From: CAZZBK01 sp964652155
GTDB lineage: Bacteria > Planctomycetota > Planctomycetia > Pirellulales > PNKZ01
Assembly (NCBI GenBank): GCA_964652155.1
Contig: CAZZBK010000042.1
Location: 1-38,057, forward strand
Direction: 5' to 3'
DNA length: 38,057 bases
The translations under genes and the position numbers were made by a program. Within the stretch, counting starts at the first letter, position 1. The number at the start of each line of letters is the position of its first letter. A model generated the notes under the pieces. That model was not told the origin of the DNA. It searched no databases and saw nothing but the letters and a program-made list of their open reading frames with translations. Below, one piece after another: positions 19,545-29,011 of this stretch.

Positions 19545-21191
19545 TTAGAACGCGACCCACCCGCTGGCCGCGGTGCTGTAGGTGAATGACAGCAGGGTCT
19601 TACCGGCGACTGTCGTCGGATTCCCGCCAAGAGCGGTTCCGCCCGACACAGTTAGAGCTGTCACCGCGTTGACGAAATAGAACTCGACATGCGTTCCATC
19701 GACCGGAGACGACGGAAGCGTGATCGTCAGCGATGCCGCCGTTCCCGCCGTCGTCCAAATGATCGTTCTGGCAATTCCATCCGCCGGAGCCGGCAGCGTC
19801 CCACCAGAGACGATGGTGTTATTCATGGCAATGTTCTTGTGATACAGGTTCCCGAACTCGACCGTCCCGTTGTAGCCGATGTCCGAGCCGTCGTAGATCG
19901 ACATGCCGACACGGAACGCAGGATCGGGATTCAGGATGGGAGAAGCCGAGTTCTTGTTCGGGTTTTGCAAGATGTTCTTGTAGCCGGCGATCGCTTGCCA
20001 GCCATAGGTCGTATAGCCGAGCGTCCCGCCGATAAAGGTGTTCTCGGTGACATGCGTGCCATCGATCAGCCCGCCATAGTTGACGATTTCGCTGTCTGGA
20101 ACTGTGATGACGTTCCCATAAACGTAGTCATCGCCCAGGCTGATCCCGGTATCGACGTTGCCACCTCCAAGCGTCATTACGCAGAAGGCCATTTTTCGAA
20201 CGCGGATCGCAATAGAACCAGAAACGATCGTTCCGCCGTGAACCGCATTGATATTGCCGGTGCAGTGATAGAGCGCGTTAATTTCGACGGACTTACTCGC
20301 CGCAGAGTTCGTGTCGTTGGTGACGGTCAGGTCAAAATGCGTGCGGTTGAGCTGGTCGGAAAAGTCGTGAGCGCCTATTTCAAGAACGGTTCCCGTCGTG
20401 TTGCCAGCGAATCCGATGTCGATGAACTTTGCGTTCGCCTGGATGACCGGCGAGCCAGTCGTCCCGCCGGAACAGTAGATTTTTGCCTGCGGAGAAGTCG
20501 CGACAGACTTGACATCAATGATCGTGTCCTGCGTGCCATCGCCTTCAATGATGACCCCGCGCGTGGCCGCCGCAGCCATATCCCAAACGTGCTGCGTGGT
20601 GCGCTTGAACAGCGATCCTGCCTGCCCGCTGAGCTTCAAACGCCGCCCCAAAGACATCGCCATATCAAAGGCTGCATCGAGGGCGTCGCCGTCATCCGTG
20701 GTATTGTCGCCGACGGCCCCGAACCATTTGGCTTCGACAGAGCCGTCAAAGATCCGCACCCATGCGCCGGAAGTCGACGCGATGGCATTCGCCTTGACGT
20801 AGATTCCGCTGAGCGTATCGAGCGTGATTTCGGCGGAGTAATCTCCGGATCGCCAGATAAACAGGCCTTCCTTGCCTTCCTCGTTAAGGACGGCGACGGA
20901 ATACTTCGTCGTGTCGAGCGCCTTCATCTCGGTCATTGTGCCGATGATGGGCGCTTTCTGAGCGGCGGCGTCGAGCTGCTGCTTCGGAACAGCGTGGAGA
21001 GCAGAGGAGGCATTTCCAACAAGCGTGAGGTTCCCCGACATCGGGGCGCGACCGTCGCGAAGGAACGCGAGGTTGAGAGCGTCCTTGATATCCTCGTTCG
21101 TGGAGTTCTCGCGCGAGGCAAGGATCGTCGCCCCGGACACTGCAAGATAGCCGCTCGGCAGGGAATAGACGCCGGAACCATTATAGGGCAT
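19545..21191 (-). CDS. Tail fibre/tailspike, beta-helix receptor-binding protein
   Basis: 548 residues. The N-terminal 80 (MPYNGSGVYSLPSGYLAVSG, then RDGRAPMSGNLTLVGN) is a virion-attachment type domain shared by podovirus fibres. EAKWFGAVGDNTTDDGDAL (near 154-172) is the entry motif of pectate-lyase-fold beta helices. The central 200-450 region is rich in Asn, Gly, Thr and short strands. The C-terminal domain is beta-rich. It probably recognises and may degrade a host surface glycan; catalytic residues cannot be picked by eye. Last gene of the late operon. GGAG lies 7 nt before the ATG. Confidence 0.85.
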   Translation of the reverse strand: MPYNGSGVYSLPSGYLAVSGATILASRENSTNEDIKDALNLAFLRDGRAPMSGNLTLVGNASSALHAVPKQQLDAAAQKAPIIGTMTEMKALDTTKYSVAVLNEEGKEGLFIWRSGDYSAEITLDTLSGIYVKANAIASTSGAWVRIFDGSVEAKWFGAVGDNTTDDGDALDAAFDMAMSLGRRLKLSGQAGSLFKRTTQHVWDMAAAATRGVIIEGDGTQDTIIDVKSVATSPQAKIYCSGGTTGSPVIQANAKFIDIGFAGNTTGTVLEIGAHDFSDQLNRTHFDLTVTNDTNSAASKSVEINALYHCTGNINAVHGGTIVSGSIAIRVRKMAFCVMTLGGGNVDTGISLGDDYVYGNVITVPDSEIVNYGGLIDGTHVTENTFIGGTLGYTTYGWQAIAGYKNILQNPNKNSASPILNPDPAFRVGMSIYDGSDIGYNGTVEFGNLYHKNIAMNNTIVSGGTLPAPADGIARTIIWTTAGTAASLTITLPSSPVDGTHVEFYFVNAVTALTVSGGTALGGNPTTVAGKTLLSFTYSTAASGWVAF

Positions 21192-21202
21192 GCTGGAACT
21201 CC

Positions 21203-21391
21203 ATGGTGAACTTTATCAACGCTGCTTGCATCATTGTCGCGACCGCGATTCTCGCGGTTTTTGCTTCTGTTCTTCGCCGCGCGATTGATGGCGCAGAACC
21301 GCTGTGGATTGTGCTTGCAATCGTGTTCTGGGTTGTCCTCATCGCTGGGGGGCTCCTGCTCGATCCCGCGCGTAATTCTTCCCGGCGATGA
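21203..21391 (+). CDS. Two-pass membrane mini-protein on the opposite strand
   Basis: 62 residues with two long hydrophobic helices (about 5-22 and 32-53) and a basic tail (PARNSSRR). It starts 12 bp from the divergent fibre gene and its last 53 bp overlap the end of the ejection-protein gene on the other strand. The hydrophobic pattern is unlike a random shadow, and it fills a gap otherwise without a gene. A weak GGA ribosome site is present. A holin or exclusion protein made separately from the late operon is possible; coding is moderately supported. Confidence 0.5.
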   Translation: MVNFINAACIIVATAILAVFASVLRRAIDGAEPLWIVLAIVFWVVLIAGGLLLDPARNSSRR

Positions 21392-23585
21392 GCGCCGCGA
21401 TAACGGCCTTTACCCCGGCAGGATCATCAGCCCGAGCCGCGCCGGCTCCGGCGCGCCCCGCGAAGTCCGCGAAGTTCTGATCGCCAGTAGCGCGCCCCTG
21501 CCGCTTCATGATGGCCGCGATAAGCTGATCGGCATCGCTTCCGCCAACCACGGACAGGCGCCCAAGCTCCTGCGCGAACTGTTGCGCCTTTGCCTCGTTG
21601 TTCGACCCGGTTAGGCGCTCGACGATCTTCTTTGCTCCTCGCAGTGCGCCGCCTGTGATTGTGGCGTCAGCGGGAACATTGATGCCCTTTCCGGCTTCGT
21701 CGAGGAATTCCTTAAAGCCCTGCGTCTGCGCGGTCTGTGATCCGCCGACGACGGTCTTGTAGGTGTTCTCCATCGCAGTCTCGGCATCGAGAGCCTTCAG
21801 TGCAGCATCAGCACGGTCTTTCCCGAACAAGAGGCGGAGCTTGTCGCGGTTCCAGTCGCCCTCGCCGGCCATAAGCTGGCGCACCTTGGCGACATCGTTC
21901 GCGGCGGTTCCGACGACGCGATCAAGATCGGCGCGCGCGCCCTGCTTCATGCGAAACGGTTCGGCGGATGGCCCCATTCCAGCGGGTTCGGGCTGAAGCC
22001 TTGCCTGAAGATCGACGGGTCGCGTCGCCTGCGGACCATTGGTGAAGACCTTCGCGCCTTCTTCGAGTGCGTCACCCTGCCGGGCGAGCGAGGCATAGTT
22101 CGCATCAGCGTTCTTGATGCCGGGAGCGGCGGTGCCGAGGGCCTCGTCGATCTGCGCCCGAACAGCGGAGAGCGCGCGAACCACCGCGCCGTTCCCGCCT
22201 CGGTCTGCCTCGCCGATCATCCCATCAAGCGCCTTGCGCGTCTCGAAGATAGCGCGCGGCGACGGATCAAGCTCTTTCGTGCCATAGACGTTGAGCATGT
22301 TTCGCGCGTTCTCGAGCGCCGCACGAACTGGGCCGCGGGCATCGACAATCTGCGTGTCGATGCCCTGAGCCACAGCTTTTGTGTCAACAGCGCGAGCGTT
22401 GCCGAGGGCCTCGTCATAGAGCGGGCCGACGGCCTTTTTGCCGGCTTGCAATTCGGCTTGAACAGCGGACGGAGCCACGGCCTTACCGAGGTTCTCGTCG
22501 AGAGCGGCGCCAAGCCGCGCGTTCTTCCCAGCGTCGCGCGCAGCAAGAGCTTCAACGATGGCTTCGCGCGATCCGGGGCGGGAGGCCGCGCCGCGCGCGA
22601 TCATCTGCATCTCAGGCGATACGTCGGCCAGCACGGCGTTCGGGCCAATCTCGGCCATCTTCGCCTTCATGGCGTCGGTCGTGCCAGGGCCGAATTGCTT
22701 CAGGAAGAAGTCACGAGCCTTGCTCGGGACATTGGAGAGCGCGTCGCCGGGAGCAACCTTGTCGATAATCCGATTCCCGACGGATTTCACGGCTCCGAGA
22801 GCAGCAGGGATTGCCGCACCGAAGCCGGCACCGAACAAGGCATCCTTAGCCGTGGCCTCTGCCGTCCCCTCGCGACCATACCCGGCGGCCGCACCCTGCG
22901 CCGCACCAGCAACGCTGCCACGCGCGATCGCGCCGGGGATGGACTTTGCGCCGAGGCCGAACAGCAGGCCACCAGCGTTCCCGGCGACGGCTGGCGCGGC
23001 AGCGATAGTCCCGGCGATACCGCCCGCGACCTTGCCAGCAAGAGCTTGCTTCGGGTTCGCCGCGTCGAAGGTGGAATCGCGCGCATTCTCGTAGTCGAGC
23101 GCCTTCTGATAGTTCCCGCCGAACAGTGCGCCGGTCTTGGCATTCGCCTCGTCGAGATATTCACCGATGAACGGAACGCCGCGCGCGACAGAGCGAACGC
23201 GATCGCTCACACCCATCATGATCGGGCTGTCAGCCCTCTCGCGCTGGACGTATGCGCGCGCCATGGCCTGTTGCTCCGGCCGGTCACCACGCTGCTGCGC
23301 GACGTCATACGCGCTGGCGATGTCCTTCAGCGGCATCTTGGCGCGCGTGTCGCCGGCCGCATTGGCGCGGATCGTCTCGCCACCAGGCGCAGCGTTCAGC
23401 GGGCTTGCGATGTCATCGAGCGCATTACGTGTCGGCTCCTGCGCGGGCGCAATACCGAGCTTGGCGTCGAACTCGGCGCGCGGAACGTCGCTGTAGAACT
23501 TCCGGTGCAGCGCATCGGCGAGCGTCGTGTCGTCGACGTCCTTGTATTGCGGATATTGCTCTCGGACCTTGGCAAGCGATGTCAT
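21339..23585 (-). CDS. DNA ejection/internal virion protein (gp16-like)
   Basis: 748 residues. The N-terminus VREQYPQYKDVDDTTLADALHRK and YSDVPRAEFDAKLG is the short domain that opens many podovirus injection proteins. A long Ala/Gly-rich hydrophobic section (about 180-275, GKVAGGIAGTIAAAPAVAGN and following) could insert into membranes, and the C-terminal half is helical. It is probably ejected with the DNA to build the trans-envelope channel, like P22 gp16. Overlaps the neighbouring virion lysozyme gene by 4 nt. Confidence 0.78.
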   Translation of the reverse strand: MTSLAKVREQYPQYKDVDDTTLADALHRKFYSDVPRAEFDAKLGIAPAQEPTRNALDDIASPLNAAPGGETIRANAAGDTRAKMPLKDIASAYDVAQQRGDRPEQQAMARAYVQRERADSPIMMGVSDRVRSVARGVPFIGEYLDEANAKTGALFGGNYQKALDYENARDSTFDAANPKQALAGKVAGGIAGTIAAAPAVAGNAGGLLFGLGAKSIPGAIARGSVAGAAQGAAAGYGREGTAEATAKDALFGAGFGAAIPAALGAVKSVGNRIIDKVAPGDALSNVPSKARDFFLKQFGPGTTDAMKAKMAEIGPNAVLADVSPEMQMIARGAASRPGSREAIVEALAARDAGKNARLGAALDENLGKAVAPSAVQAELQAGKKAVGPLYDEALGNARAVDTKAVAQGIDTQIVDARGPVRAALENARNMLNVYGTKELDPSPRAIFETRKALDGMIGEADRGGNGAVVRALSAVRAQIDEALGTAAPGIKNADANYASLARQGDALEEGAKVFTNGPQATRPVDLQARLQPEPAGMGPSAEPFRMKQGARADLDRVVGTAANDVAKVRQLMAGEGDWNRDKLRLLFGKDRADAALKALDAETAMENTYKTVVGGSQTAQTQGFKEFLDEAGKGINVPADATITGGALRGAKKIVERLTGSNNEAKAQQFAQELGRLSVVGGSDADQLIAAIMKRQGRATGDQNFADFAGRAGAGAARADDPAGVKAVIAALIAGKNYARDRAGAPQR

Positions 23586-25477
23586 TGGAACAGCCCCAGT
23601 GGATCAGCGGCAGGGGCACGCTTCGGCGTTTGAGCCTGCGGTGCGGCCTGCGCTGGCGTTGCGCCTTCCTTCGGCTTTCCGAAGTTCTTGACAGCATCCG
23701 ACGTGGCCTTCGCCTCCGCCTGAAGCTTGCGGATCTCGGCGAGGCCATCCTTTGGCGTGAGTTCGCCGATCTGGACACGCATGGCGATATCACCGCGCGC
23801 CATGCGGTTTTGTGCGATCTTCTCGATGGTGTCGATGATGAGCTTGTTGCCGTCCGGCGTCGCCATCAGGCTCGGCAGCGAACCCTTGAACATCTTGGCG
23901 TCGAAGTCAGATGTCGCGCCCGATCCCGGCAGGCGCTGCGCAGGCGTCATGCGATCGATCAGCGAGTTGAACGCCTCGATGTCGGAGACGCCATCCGTCT
24001 TGATGCCGATCTTTCCGAGAAACGCCTTCACGGTAGCGCCGCCGCCGGTGTCGATCCTTCCGCCGAGGCGGCGAAGCTCGTCGACAAGCGCCAGATTCTG
24101 CGCAGCGTCGTCGCCCTGCGTTGCCATCTCGTCGAACCGCTTGGCGAGCGCCTTGCCGGTTTCCTTGCCGAACTCGCTCTCCTGCCGCTGATCAATTGCG
24201 ACCTGAGTTTTTGAGGCCGCCGGGCCGAACTTGATCGCGCCGTTGCGATCCTTGTAGGCCGGCTGCTCAGCGGTGATGCCGTATTGCGCGCGCTCCTCCG
24301 GGGTGAGCGGAACCGCGCCCTCTCCCTCAAGATCGCGTTCGGCCTTCTTGATGCGCAATTCCTGCTCGCGCTTCGATAGGCCGGAGTTCGCAAGCTCGGT
24401 CTGAAGCTTCTGGATGTTGAGGCGCTTCTGCTCCTGGTCGAGAGGGTCCTTCGTTTCCTGCCCGACCTGCTTCGCGATGAGCGCCTTGACGACGGCCTGC
24501 GATCCGGCCGGCATCCGGTCGAACGCGGGGCTGTTCTGGATCGCCAGAAGCTTCGCCAGCGAGGGCGCACCGTTGACCTGCGGCGCAGCGGTCTGCGGCA
24601 TACCGGGGCCGGCCTGCGCGACCTGAACAGGAGCACCGGGTGCGGCGTCAGGCGTGGCGCGCGAAAGATCACCAGCGCCCATCGGAGCAACGCGGGACGA
24701 CCACTGGCGAACAGAGGCCATGCGCGCGGCGGTCTCGCCGTCGGGCTTGTCATAGCCAGCATAGCGCCACGCGTTGTTCATGAGGCCCATCGCCTCCTCG
24801 GGCGTCTTGGCCGCGTTGAGGCGCTGGATAAGTTGCGGGTCTTCCTGCGCGAAGAACTTGGCCTGCGTCGCGGCAGAACCGTTGCCCTGCTCGCCCTGCG
24901 AAGCCGCGAAAGCCTGAAGGGCCTGCAAACGCGGGCCGCGCCACGAGAGAGCGCCGCCGGCGGTTCCGGCCTGTCCACTTTCGCTTGGGTCGCTCCACGT
25001 CCGGTTGAGATTTCCGGGGGACCAGCGGGATTCGTGATAGCCGGTCGCGCCGACGGCGGCGAGGGCGTGCGGGTTCGTGATCCCGTTGCCCTTCAGCGTG
25101 TCGAGAAAGGCCGCTGACGTGTCGCCATCGACAGGGGTGGGAGACGGAGCGGACGGCGGAGCAACGCCGCTGGTCATGGTCTGCTGCGGTAGGGAGGCGG
25201 TCGCACCGGAGCCGAACAGGCCTTCGGAGAGCTTGCGCCCCTCCGCCTGTGCCTCGCGGTCGGCCTTGTTGGCCTGATAGTCGCCGATCGAGGCATCGAG
25301 CGCCTGCGCAAGCCGCGCCGCGCCCTGCGTCCAGTGCTGCACCGGGCTGGTATCTGTGGCCTGCTGCATGAGCGCTTGAGCGACCTTGCGGCGACGATCG
25401 ATCTCCTCTTTCGAGAGGATCGCCGGGGCGTCGTTTGCGCCTTGACCGAGGGAGCCGAGTTTTTCGAGGCCGAACAT
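23582..25477 (-). CDS. Virion protein with phage tail lysozyme domain
   Basis: 631 residues. A tail-lysozyme domain (Phage_lysozyme2 type) lies at about 122-260: AAFLDTLKGNGITNPHALAAVG, then YHESRWSPGN with probable catalytic E149. The N-terminus is helical; the C-terminal 300 residues are coiled and Gln/Lys-rich, as in ejection proteins. It should locally open peptidoglycan during DNA entry. It sits among the other ejection-protein genes. Confidence 0.82.
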   Translation of the reverse strand: MFGLEKLGSLGQGANDAPAILSKEEIDRRRKVAQALMQQATDTSPVQHWTQGAARLAQALDASIGDYQANKADREAQAEGRKLSEGLFGSGATASLPQQTMTSGVAPPSAPSPTPVDGDTSAAFLDTLKGNGITNPHALAAVGATGYHESRWSPGNLNRTWSDPSESGQAGTAGGALSWRGPRLQALQAFAASQGEQGNGSAATQAKFFAQEDPQLIQRLNAAKTPEEAMGLMNNAWRYAGYDKPDGETAARMASVRQWSSRVAPMGAGDLSRATPDAAPGAPVQVAQAGPGMPQTAAPQVNGAPSLAKLLAIQNSPAFDRMPAGSQAVVKALIAKQVGQETKDPLDQEQKRLNIQKLQTELANSGLSKREQELRIKKAERDLEGEGAVPLTPEERAQYGITAEQPAYKDRNGAIKFGPAASKTQVAIDQRQESEFGKETGKALAKRFDEMATQGDDAAQNLALVDELRRLGGRIDTGGGATVKAFLGKIGIKTDGVSDIEAFNSLIDRMTPAQRLPGSGATSDFDAKMFKGSLPSLMATPDGNKLIIDTIEKIAQNRMARGDIAMRVQIGELTPKDGLAEIRKLQAEAKATSDAVKNFGKPKEGATPAQAAPQAQTPKRAPAADPLGLFQ

Positions 25478-25481
25478 GATT

Positions 25482-26279
25482 TCACCTGCCCGCGTACATC
25501 TTGGAGCCAGCGCCGATCAGGCTGCTGCCGAGGCCGAAAATTCCGCCCATCATCGCGTTCTGGCTGGCGGCCTTCATTTGCGCCTGCTGCTGCATCAGCG
25601 CGGCAATCGGAGCGGCGTCGATGTTGGCGCGAGGCGTCGAGACAAAGTTCGGCGCGGCAATCTGCCCGGTTCCGAGAAGCGCGCCGATCTCGTTGATCGC
25701 CCTGTCGCGGCCAAGCCCGAGCTCCTGAATCGCCTGCTGACGCGAGTTGAGGGCGTCGCTGGAATAAGCGTCGGTCTTGCCTTGATTGAACGAGAGCATG
25801 GCGTCATTGAACGCTTGCGATCCCTCTCGGATCCCACGATTGACGAGCTGCGTCCGAAGCGCGCTCTCGTCATCAGCGAACCGCTTCTGAAGGCGCGGAT
25901 TGACCATTGCATCGGTCTTGGCGCGAATCGCGTCCTCGGAATAGTCGGCAGGCGTCCCAAGCGCGCCGGAGGCATTGCCGAGGAGGGTATTGGCGAGCCG
26001 GTTCGTGCCGACGTCGGCCTGCTTCTCAAGCGTCTTCGCCTCCATCCCGAGCGGATCAAGGGTCTGCGTCGCCGTGAAGGACGGCAGGATCTGCGTCTTT
26101 CCGGTCGTCGGGTCGGTGTAAGACTTTTGGCCGGTCTGCGTGTATTTCAGCGAGCCGTCGGGTCCTTCCTGGTCGACCATGTTGATAAGCTGCGTCGAGA
26201 TCGCAGCGTCCTTGTTGGCCTGAGCCTGAGCCGTCGCAGCGCCTGCAGCATCGAATTTCGGTGTTTTGAACACGCCCAT
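25482..26279 (-). CDS. Internal virion/ejection protein (small)
   Basis: 265 residues from the ATG at 26279 (MGVFKTPKF); an earlier in-frame Met is inside the previous gene. The sequence is Ala/Gln-rich and helical with a C-terminal Gly-rich hydrophobic tail (GGIFGLGSSLIGAGSKMY). Position and composition match the gp7/gp14-type ejection proteins that accompany the lysozyme and gp16-like proteins. The family assignment is by context. Confidence 0.7.
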   Translation of the reverse strand: MGVFKTPKFDAAGAATAQAQANKDAAISTQLINMVDQEGPDGSLKYTQTGQKSYTDPTTGKTQILPSFTATQTLDPLGMEAKTLEKQADVGTNRLANTLLGNASGALGTPADYSEDAIRAKTDAMVNPRLQKRFADDESALRTQLVNRGIREGSQAFNDAMLSFNQGKTDAYSSDALNSRQQAIQELGLGRDRAINEIGALLGTGQIAAPNFVSTPRANIDAAPIAALMQQQAQMKAASQNAMMGGIFGLGSSLIGAGSKMYAGR

Positions 26280-26280
26280 G

Positions 26281-26718
26281 TCAGGCCCTCCCGAGAAGAC
26301 GGCATTCGTCGCGGAACATGCCGAAGTTGATAATATCGCCGCCATCAAGGCGCTTTCGCCCCTCGATCACAAAGCCCATGCGTTGAAGTACGCGGATGTT
26401 TCTCTTGTTGATGGCCTTGCATCGCGCTGACACGCGGGCCTGCTGAGCGAAAACAAGGCGGAACAACTCTCGCGCGCCAGAGAGGCACCAGCCGCCGTCG
26501 GCCATGATCTCCCAGTCCTCGCCGTCAGCAGAGGCGAACAGGATGACGTAGCCGCGTGGCATGTGGTCCGGGGCCACGACAAGCCAGCCCATCGCCATGC
26601 GGCGAAACTCGGTTCCGGTTGCAGTGCGGATTTCCTCGAAGATCGGCGGGACGACAACACCGCGCTGGCGCGCAATCTCGAATGACCCGGCATCGTCTCG
26701 AACGAGAACGGTCTTCAT
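26281..26718 (-). CDS. GNAT-like acetyltransferase-fold protein in the tail module
   Basis: 145 residues. The end INKRNIRVLQRMGFVIEGRKR is the conserved C-terminal strand-helix of GNAT acetyltransferases, with VVAPDHMPRGYVILFA as the central strands. Such proteins are frequent between gp10-like and ejection genes in podoviruses; whether they acetylate anything is unknown. The acetyl-CoA-binding Arg/Gln-x-x-Gly-x-Gly/Ala loop is not clear, so activity is doubtful. Confidence 0.72.
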   Translation of the reverse strand: MKTVLVRDDAGSFEIARQRGVVVPPIFEEIRTATGTEFRRMAMGWLVVAPDHMPRGYVILFASADGEDWEIMADGGWCLSGARELFRLVFAQQARVSARCKAINKRNIRVLQRMGFVIEGRKRLDGGDIINFGMFRDECRLLGRA

Positions 26719-28307
26719 ACGACGACCTCCCCGAATTCGGTGACAACGTCGACGCGGATAAGCTCGATCTGCGGCGTCTCAGACTGGCCAAAGGTATATT
26801 GGACGCAAGGCGCGAACGACGCGCCGGTTCCGGGAGACGACTGCCAGACCTGACGCGTTTCGTTGGCGCGGCCCCAGATCGATGCGTCATAAATCGCGGT
26901 GTCGAACACCTCTCCGCCAACCGACACGCCAGCCTGCGGCGGGGTCGGAATGTTGGTGTCGTAGTTGAATTTCAGGGTAATGCGCGGATTAAACGTTTCG
27001 GCTGACCGGACCACAGCGCGCGACACCTTTCCGACCGAAAGCCGCGCGCCAGTGATGGCAAACGGCCCGATCCATGTCGCTGTATAGGTATCGCCTCCGT
27101 CATCAGACCCCGTCTTATCGCCGGTCATGATGCGGCCGTCGCTCGTGCCATAAACGAGGTCGTCGCCAATCGTGGCAAAGCACGCCGCGTCCCACCCATA
27201 CCAGCGCGCCCATGCGCCGGTCTGAAGATTGGCGACAAACTGATAAGCAGGATCGGTACTGGTCGCAGGTGTCGAAACAATAGCCATGCCCGCGCTGTCC
27301 CGGCGCGTGATCTGCCAAAGTGAGGTATCCGACCCTGCGACGCTCGCGCGCCACATCGGCAAGATGTTCTTCGACACGCTCTCGTTCGCAAGAGCCGCTC
27401 GATCGAGCGAAACAATCTGCGACATGGCGATCAGGCCGTCTTCGGTCATGATGGCGAGATCGCCGCCCGCCTTCATGAAGCAGTTGATGCCGCATGGCTT
27501 GGCGACTTCGTAGACGCCAGTCAGGGACCACGACGTAGGATCAGCGCCCTCATAGGCTGCGACGTCCCCCTCGTTCGAAAGGAAAATGCAAGTCGATTTC
27601 AGGCCAGAGTTGCCCGCGTCCGTGGTCCATGTCCCGCCGGCGAGGAGCGATCCCCCGCGGGGGAAGATGCCGCCGAGCGGGAACTTCGTTACAGCGCCGC
27701 CGACACTGTCGACCGAAAGATACCAGGCGTTCGTTGTCCCCTTCTCGACGAAGAACATGCGGCTCGCGTGCTGCCACGACTGCGAAAGATCGGAAGGGGT
27801 GACGCCGGTAATCGCCGGGGTCGTCGCCCATGTCGAGCCGTCGTAGAGAAGGCGGTCATTACCGAACCCAGTCGCGACAAGGTATGGCGTTCCGGCGCCG
27901 GTCGTGAATCGCGCAAACGACCACGTCGTGTCGACGAGGGAGGTCACCAGCGCCGCACCAGCAGAGCCCGGCGACGACACATCAAAAACGTCCCCGTCTT
28001 CCGTGAAGGCAAACGCCTTCACCGCCGAACTGACCTCGTATGATCCAATCGCGCGAACGGCGCTGCCAAGCCCGGTGTTGCGCTCCTCGGAGCCACCGCG
28101 CGGGCGCGCGGTGTTCTTCTGGGGGAACCAGTTGTCGAGCACCAGCGCGCCACCGTCGGGGACAGCCGCGAGATCGTCGAAAAGCATCAGCCCGAGAACA
28201 GGGGCCCGGAATGACTTCGGGACAGCAACGCGCGAACGGCGCGGGTCCTTCATGCCAGCAGAGCCGCCGTTGACAGCGCGAAAACGGGTCGCAAGCCCTG
28301 CCATCAC
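26715..28307 (-). CDS. Tail hub/packaged-DNA stabilisation protein (P22 gp10-like)
   Basis: 530 residues; start at GTG 28307 or ATG 28304, both overlapping the adaptor stop. Repeated short beta-propeller-like strands (VRAIGSYEVSSAVKAFAFTE, GTPYLVATGFGNDRLLYDGS, ASRMFFVEKGTTNAWYL) fit the Phage_stabilise/gp10 family. It closes the portal after packaging and connects to the fibre and ejection apparatus. Flanked by the gp4-like adaptor and the GNAT-like gene. Confidence 0.8.
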   Translation of the reverse strand: MMAGLATRFRAVNGGSAGMKDPRRSRVAVPKSFRAPVLGLMLFDDLAAVPDGGALVLDNWFPQKNTARPRGGSEERNTGLGSAVRAIGSYEVSSAVKAFAFTEDGDVFDVSSPGSAGAALVTSLVDTTWSFARFTTGAGTPYLVATGFGNDRLLYDGSTWATTPAITGVTPSDLSQSWQHASRMFFVEKGTTNAWYLSVDSVGGAVTKFPLGGIFPRGGSLLAGGTWTTDAGNSGLKSTCIFLSNEGDVAAYEGADPTSWSLTGVYEVAKPCGINCFMKAGGDLAIMTEDGLIAMSQIVSLDRAALANESVSKNILPMWRASVAGSDTSLWQITRRDSAGMAIVSTPATSTDPAYQFVANLQTGAWARWYGWDAACFATIGDDLVYGTSDGRIMTGDKTGSDDGGDTYTATWIGPFAITGARLSVGKVSRAVVRSAETFNPRITLKFNYDTNIPTPPQAGVSVGGEVFDTAIYDASIWGRANETRQVWQSSPGTGASFAPCVQYTFGQSETPQIELIRVDVVTEFGEVVV

Positions 28308-29008
28308 GAACTACCGATGAAATCAGGGACAGGAACGCGCATCGGGTGAGCGATCTCCCCGGTGGGGCCGGTCGATGAGAACTTGCGGCGCGGGCGATCC
28401 TCACGAATGGCGCGTGCCAGAATGGCCTCATACTCGGCCTGTTCATCGGCGTAACGCATGCCCTTCTGGCGACGCCAGCGATAGATCAGGCCGAAGCGCA
28501 ACAGATTGGCAGGGAAGATTGCGACGTCTGTTGCCTCGGTCGTCCACGCTGATCCCCCGCTGGTCGTCCAGACATTCGAGACGTAGGCGATCTTGACCGT
28601 GGCTCCGGTCGGCAGCGGGCGATAGAATTCAAGCGTCGTCGCGGTCTTGCGAAAATATCGCTGCGCGCCTGCGAAGCTCCATGCGTTCAACTCGCTCCAG
28701 TCTCCATCCGAAACCTCGGGGATGATGGGGCGACGGTTCGGAGAGATTTCATAGATCGCGTTGTCGCCGCGCTGCAGGCGCAGGAACGCGTCAGGCAGCG
28801 TCCACGACGAGGTTTCAGCCACAGTGGTTAGCGTGGCCGTCACCGAAGCCCCGGTCCAATCGTGGCGTTCGAGAAGGTCGCGAGTAACGGCGCGCAAAAG
28901 CGAGATCATCTCCACGGCCGAGGATTCGGCGCTGGAAAGCCACGACGCCGGAACGGACAAGCCGCACTCGATCGCCGCGTCGTCAACCTCGCTTTTAACC
29001 GTCGTCAT
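28304..29008 (-). CDS. Head-tail adaptor (gp4-like)
   Basis: 234 residues. N-terminal helices (MTTVKSEVDDAAIECGL, then VEMISLLRAVTRDLLERHDW) and a later IFPANLLRFGLIYRWRRQKGM, then YEAILARAIREDRPRRK fit the phage adaptor family that binds under the portal and receives gp10. Gene order (portal, capsid, adaptor, gp10) also matches P22-like podoviruses. The Ser/Asp-rich insertion is ordinary for the family. Confidence 0.78.
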   Translation of the reverse strand: MTTVKSEVDDAAIECGLSVPASWLSSAESSAVEMISLLRAVTRDLLERHDWTGASVTATLTTVAETSSWTLPDAFLRLQRGDNAIYEISPNRRPIIPEVSDGDWSELNAWSFAGAQRYFRKTATTLEFYRPLPTGATVKIAYVSNVWTTSGGSAWTTEATDVAIFPANLLRFGLIYRWRRQKGMRYADEQAEYEAILARAIREDRPRRKFSSTGPTGEIAHPMRVPVPDFIGSS

Positions 29009-29011
29009 CGA

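Noticed and set aside
19689..21209. 506-codon plus-strand ORF opposite the tail fibre
   Set aside because: Arg/Asp-rich antisense frame of a well supported fibre gene; GC-rich third positions keep such frames open.
22446..23633. 395-codon plus-strand ORF opposite the ejection-protein gene
   Set aside because: Arg-rich antisense frame without recognisable domain.
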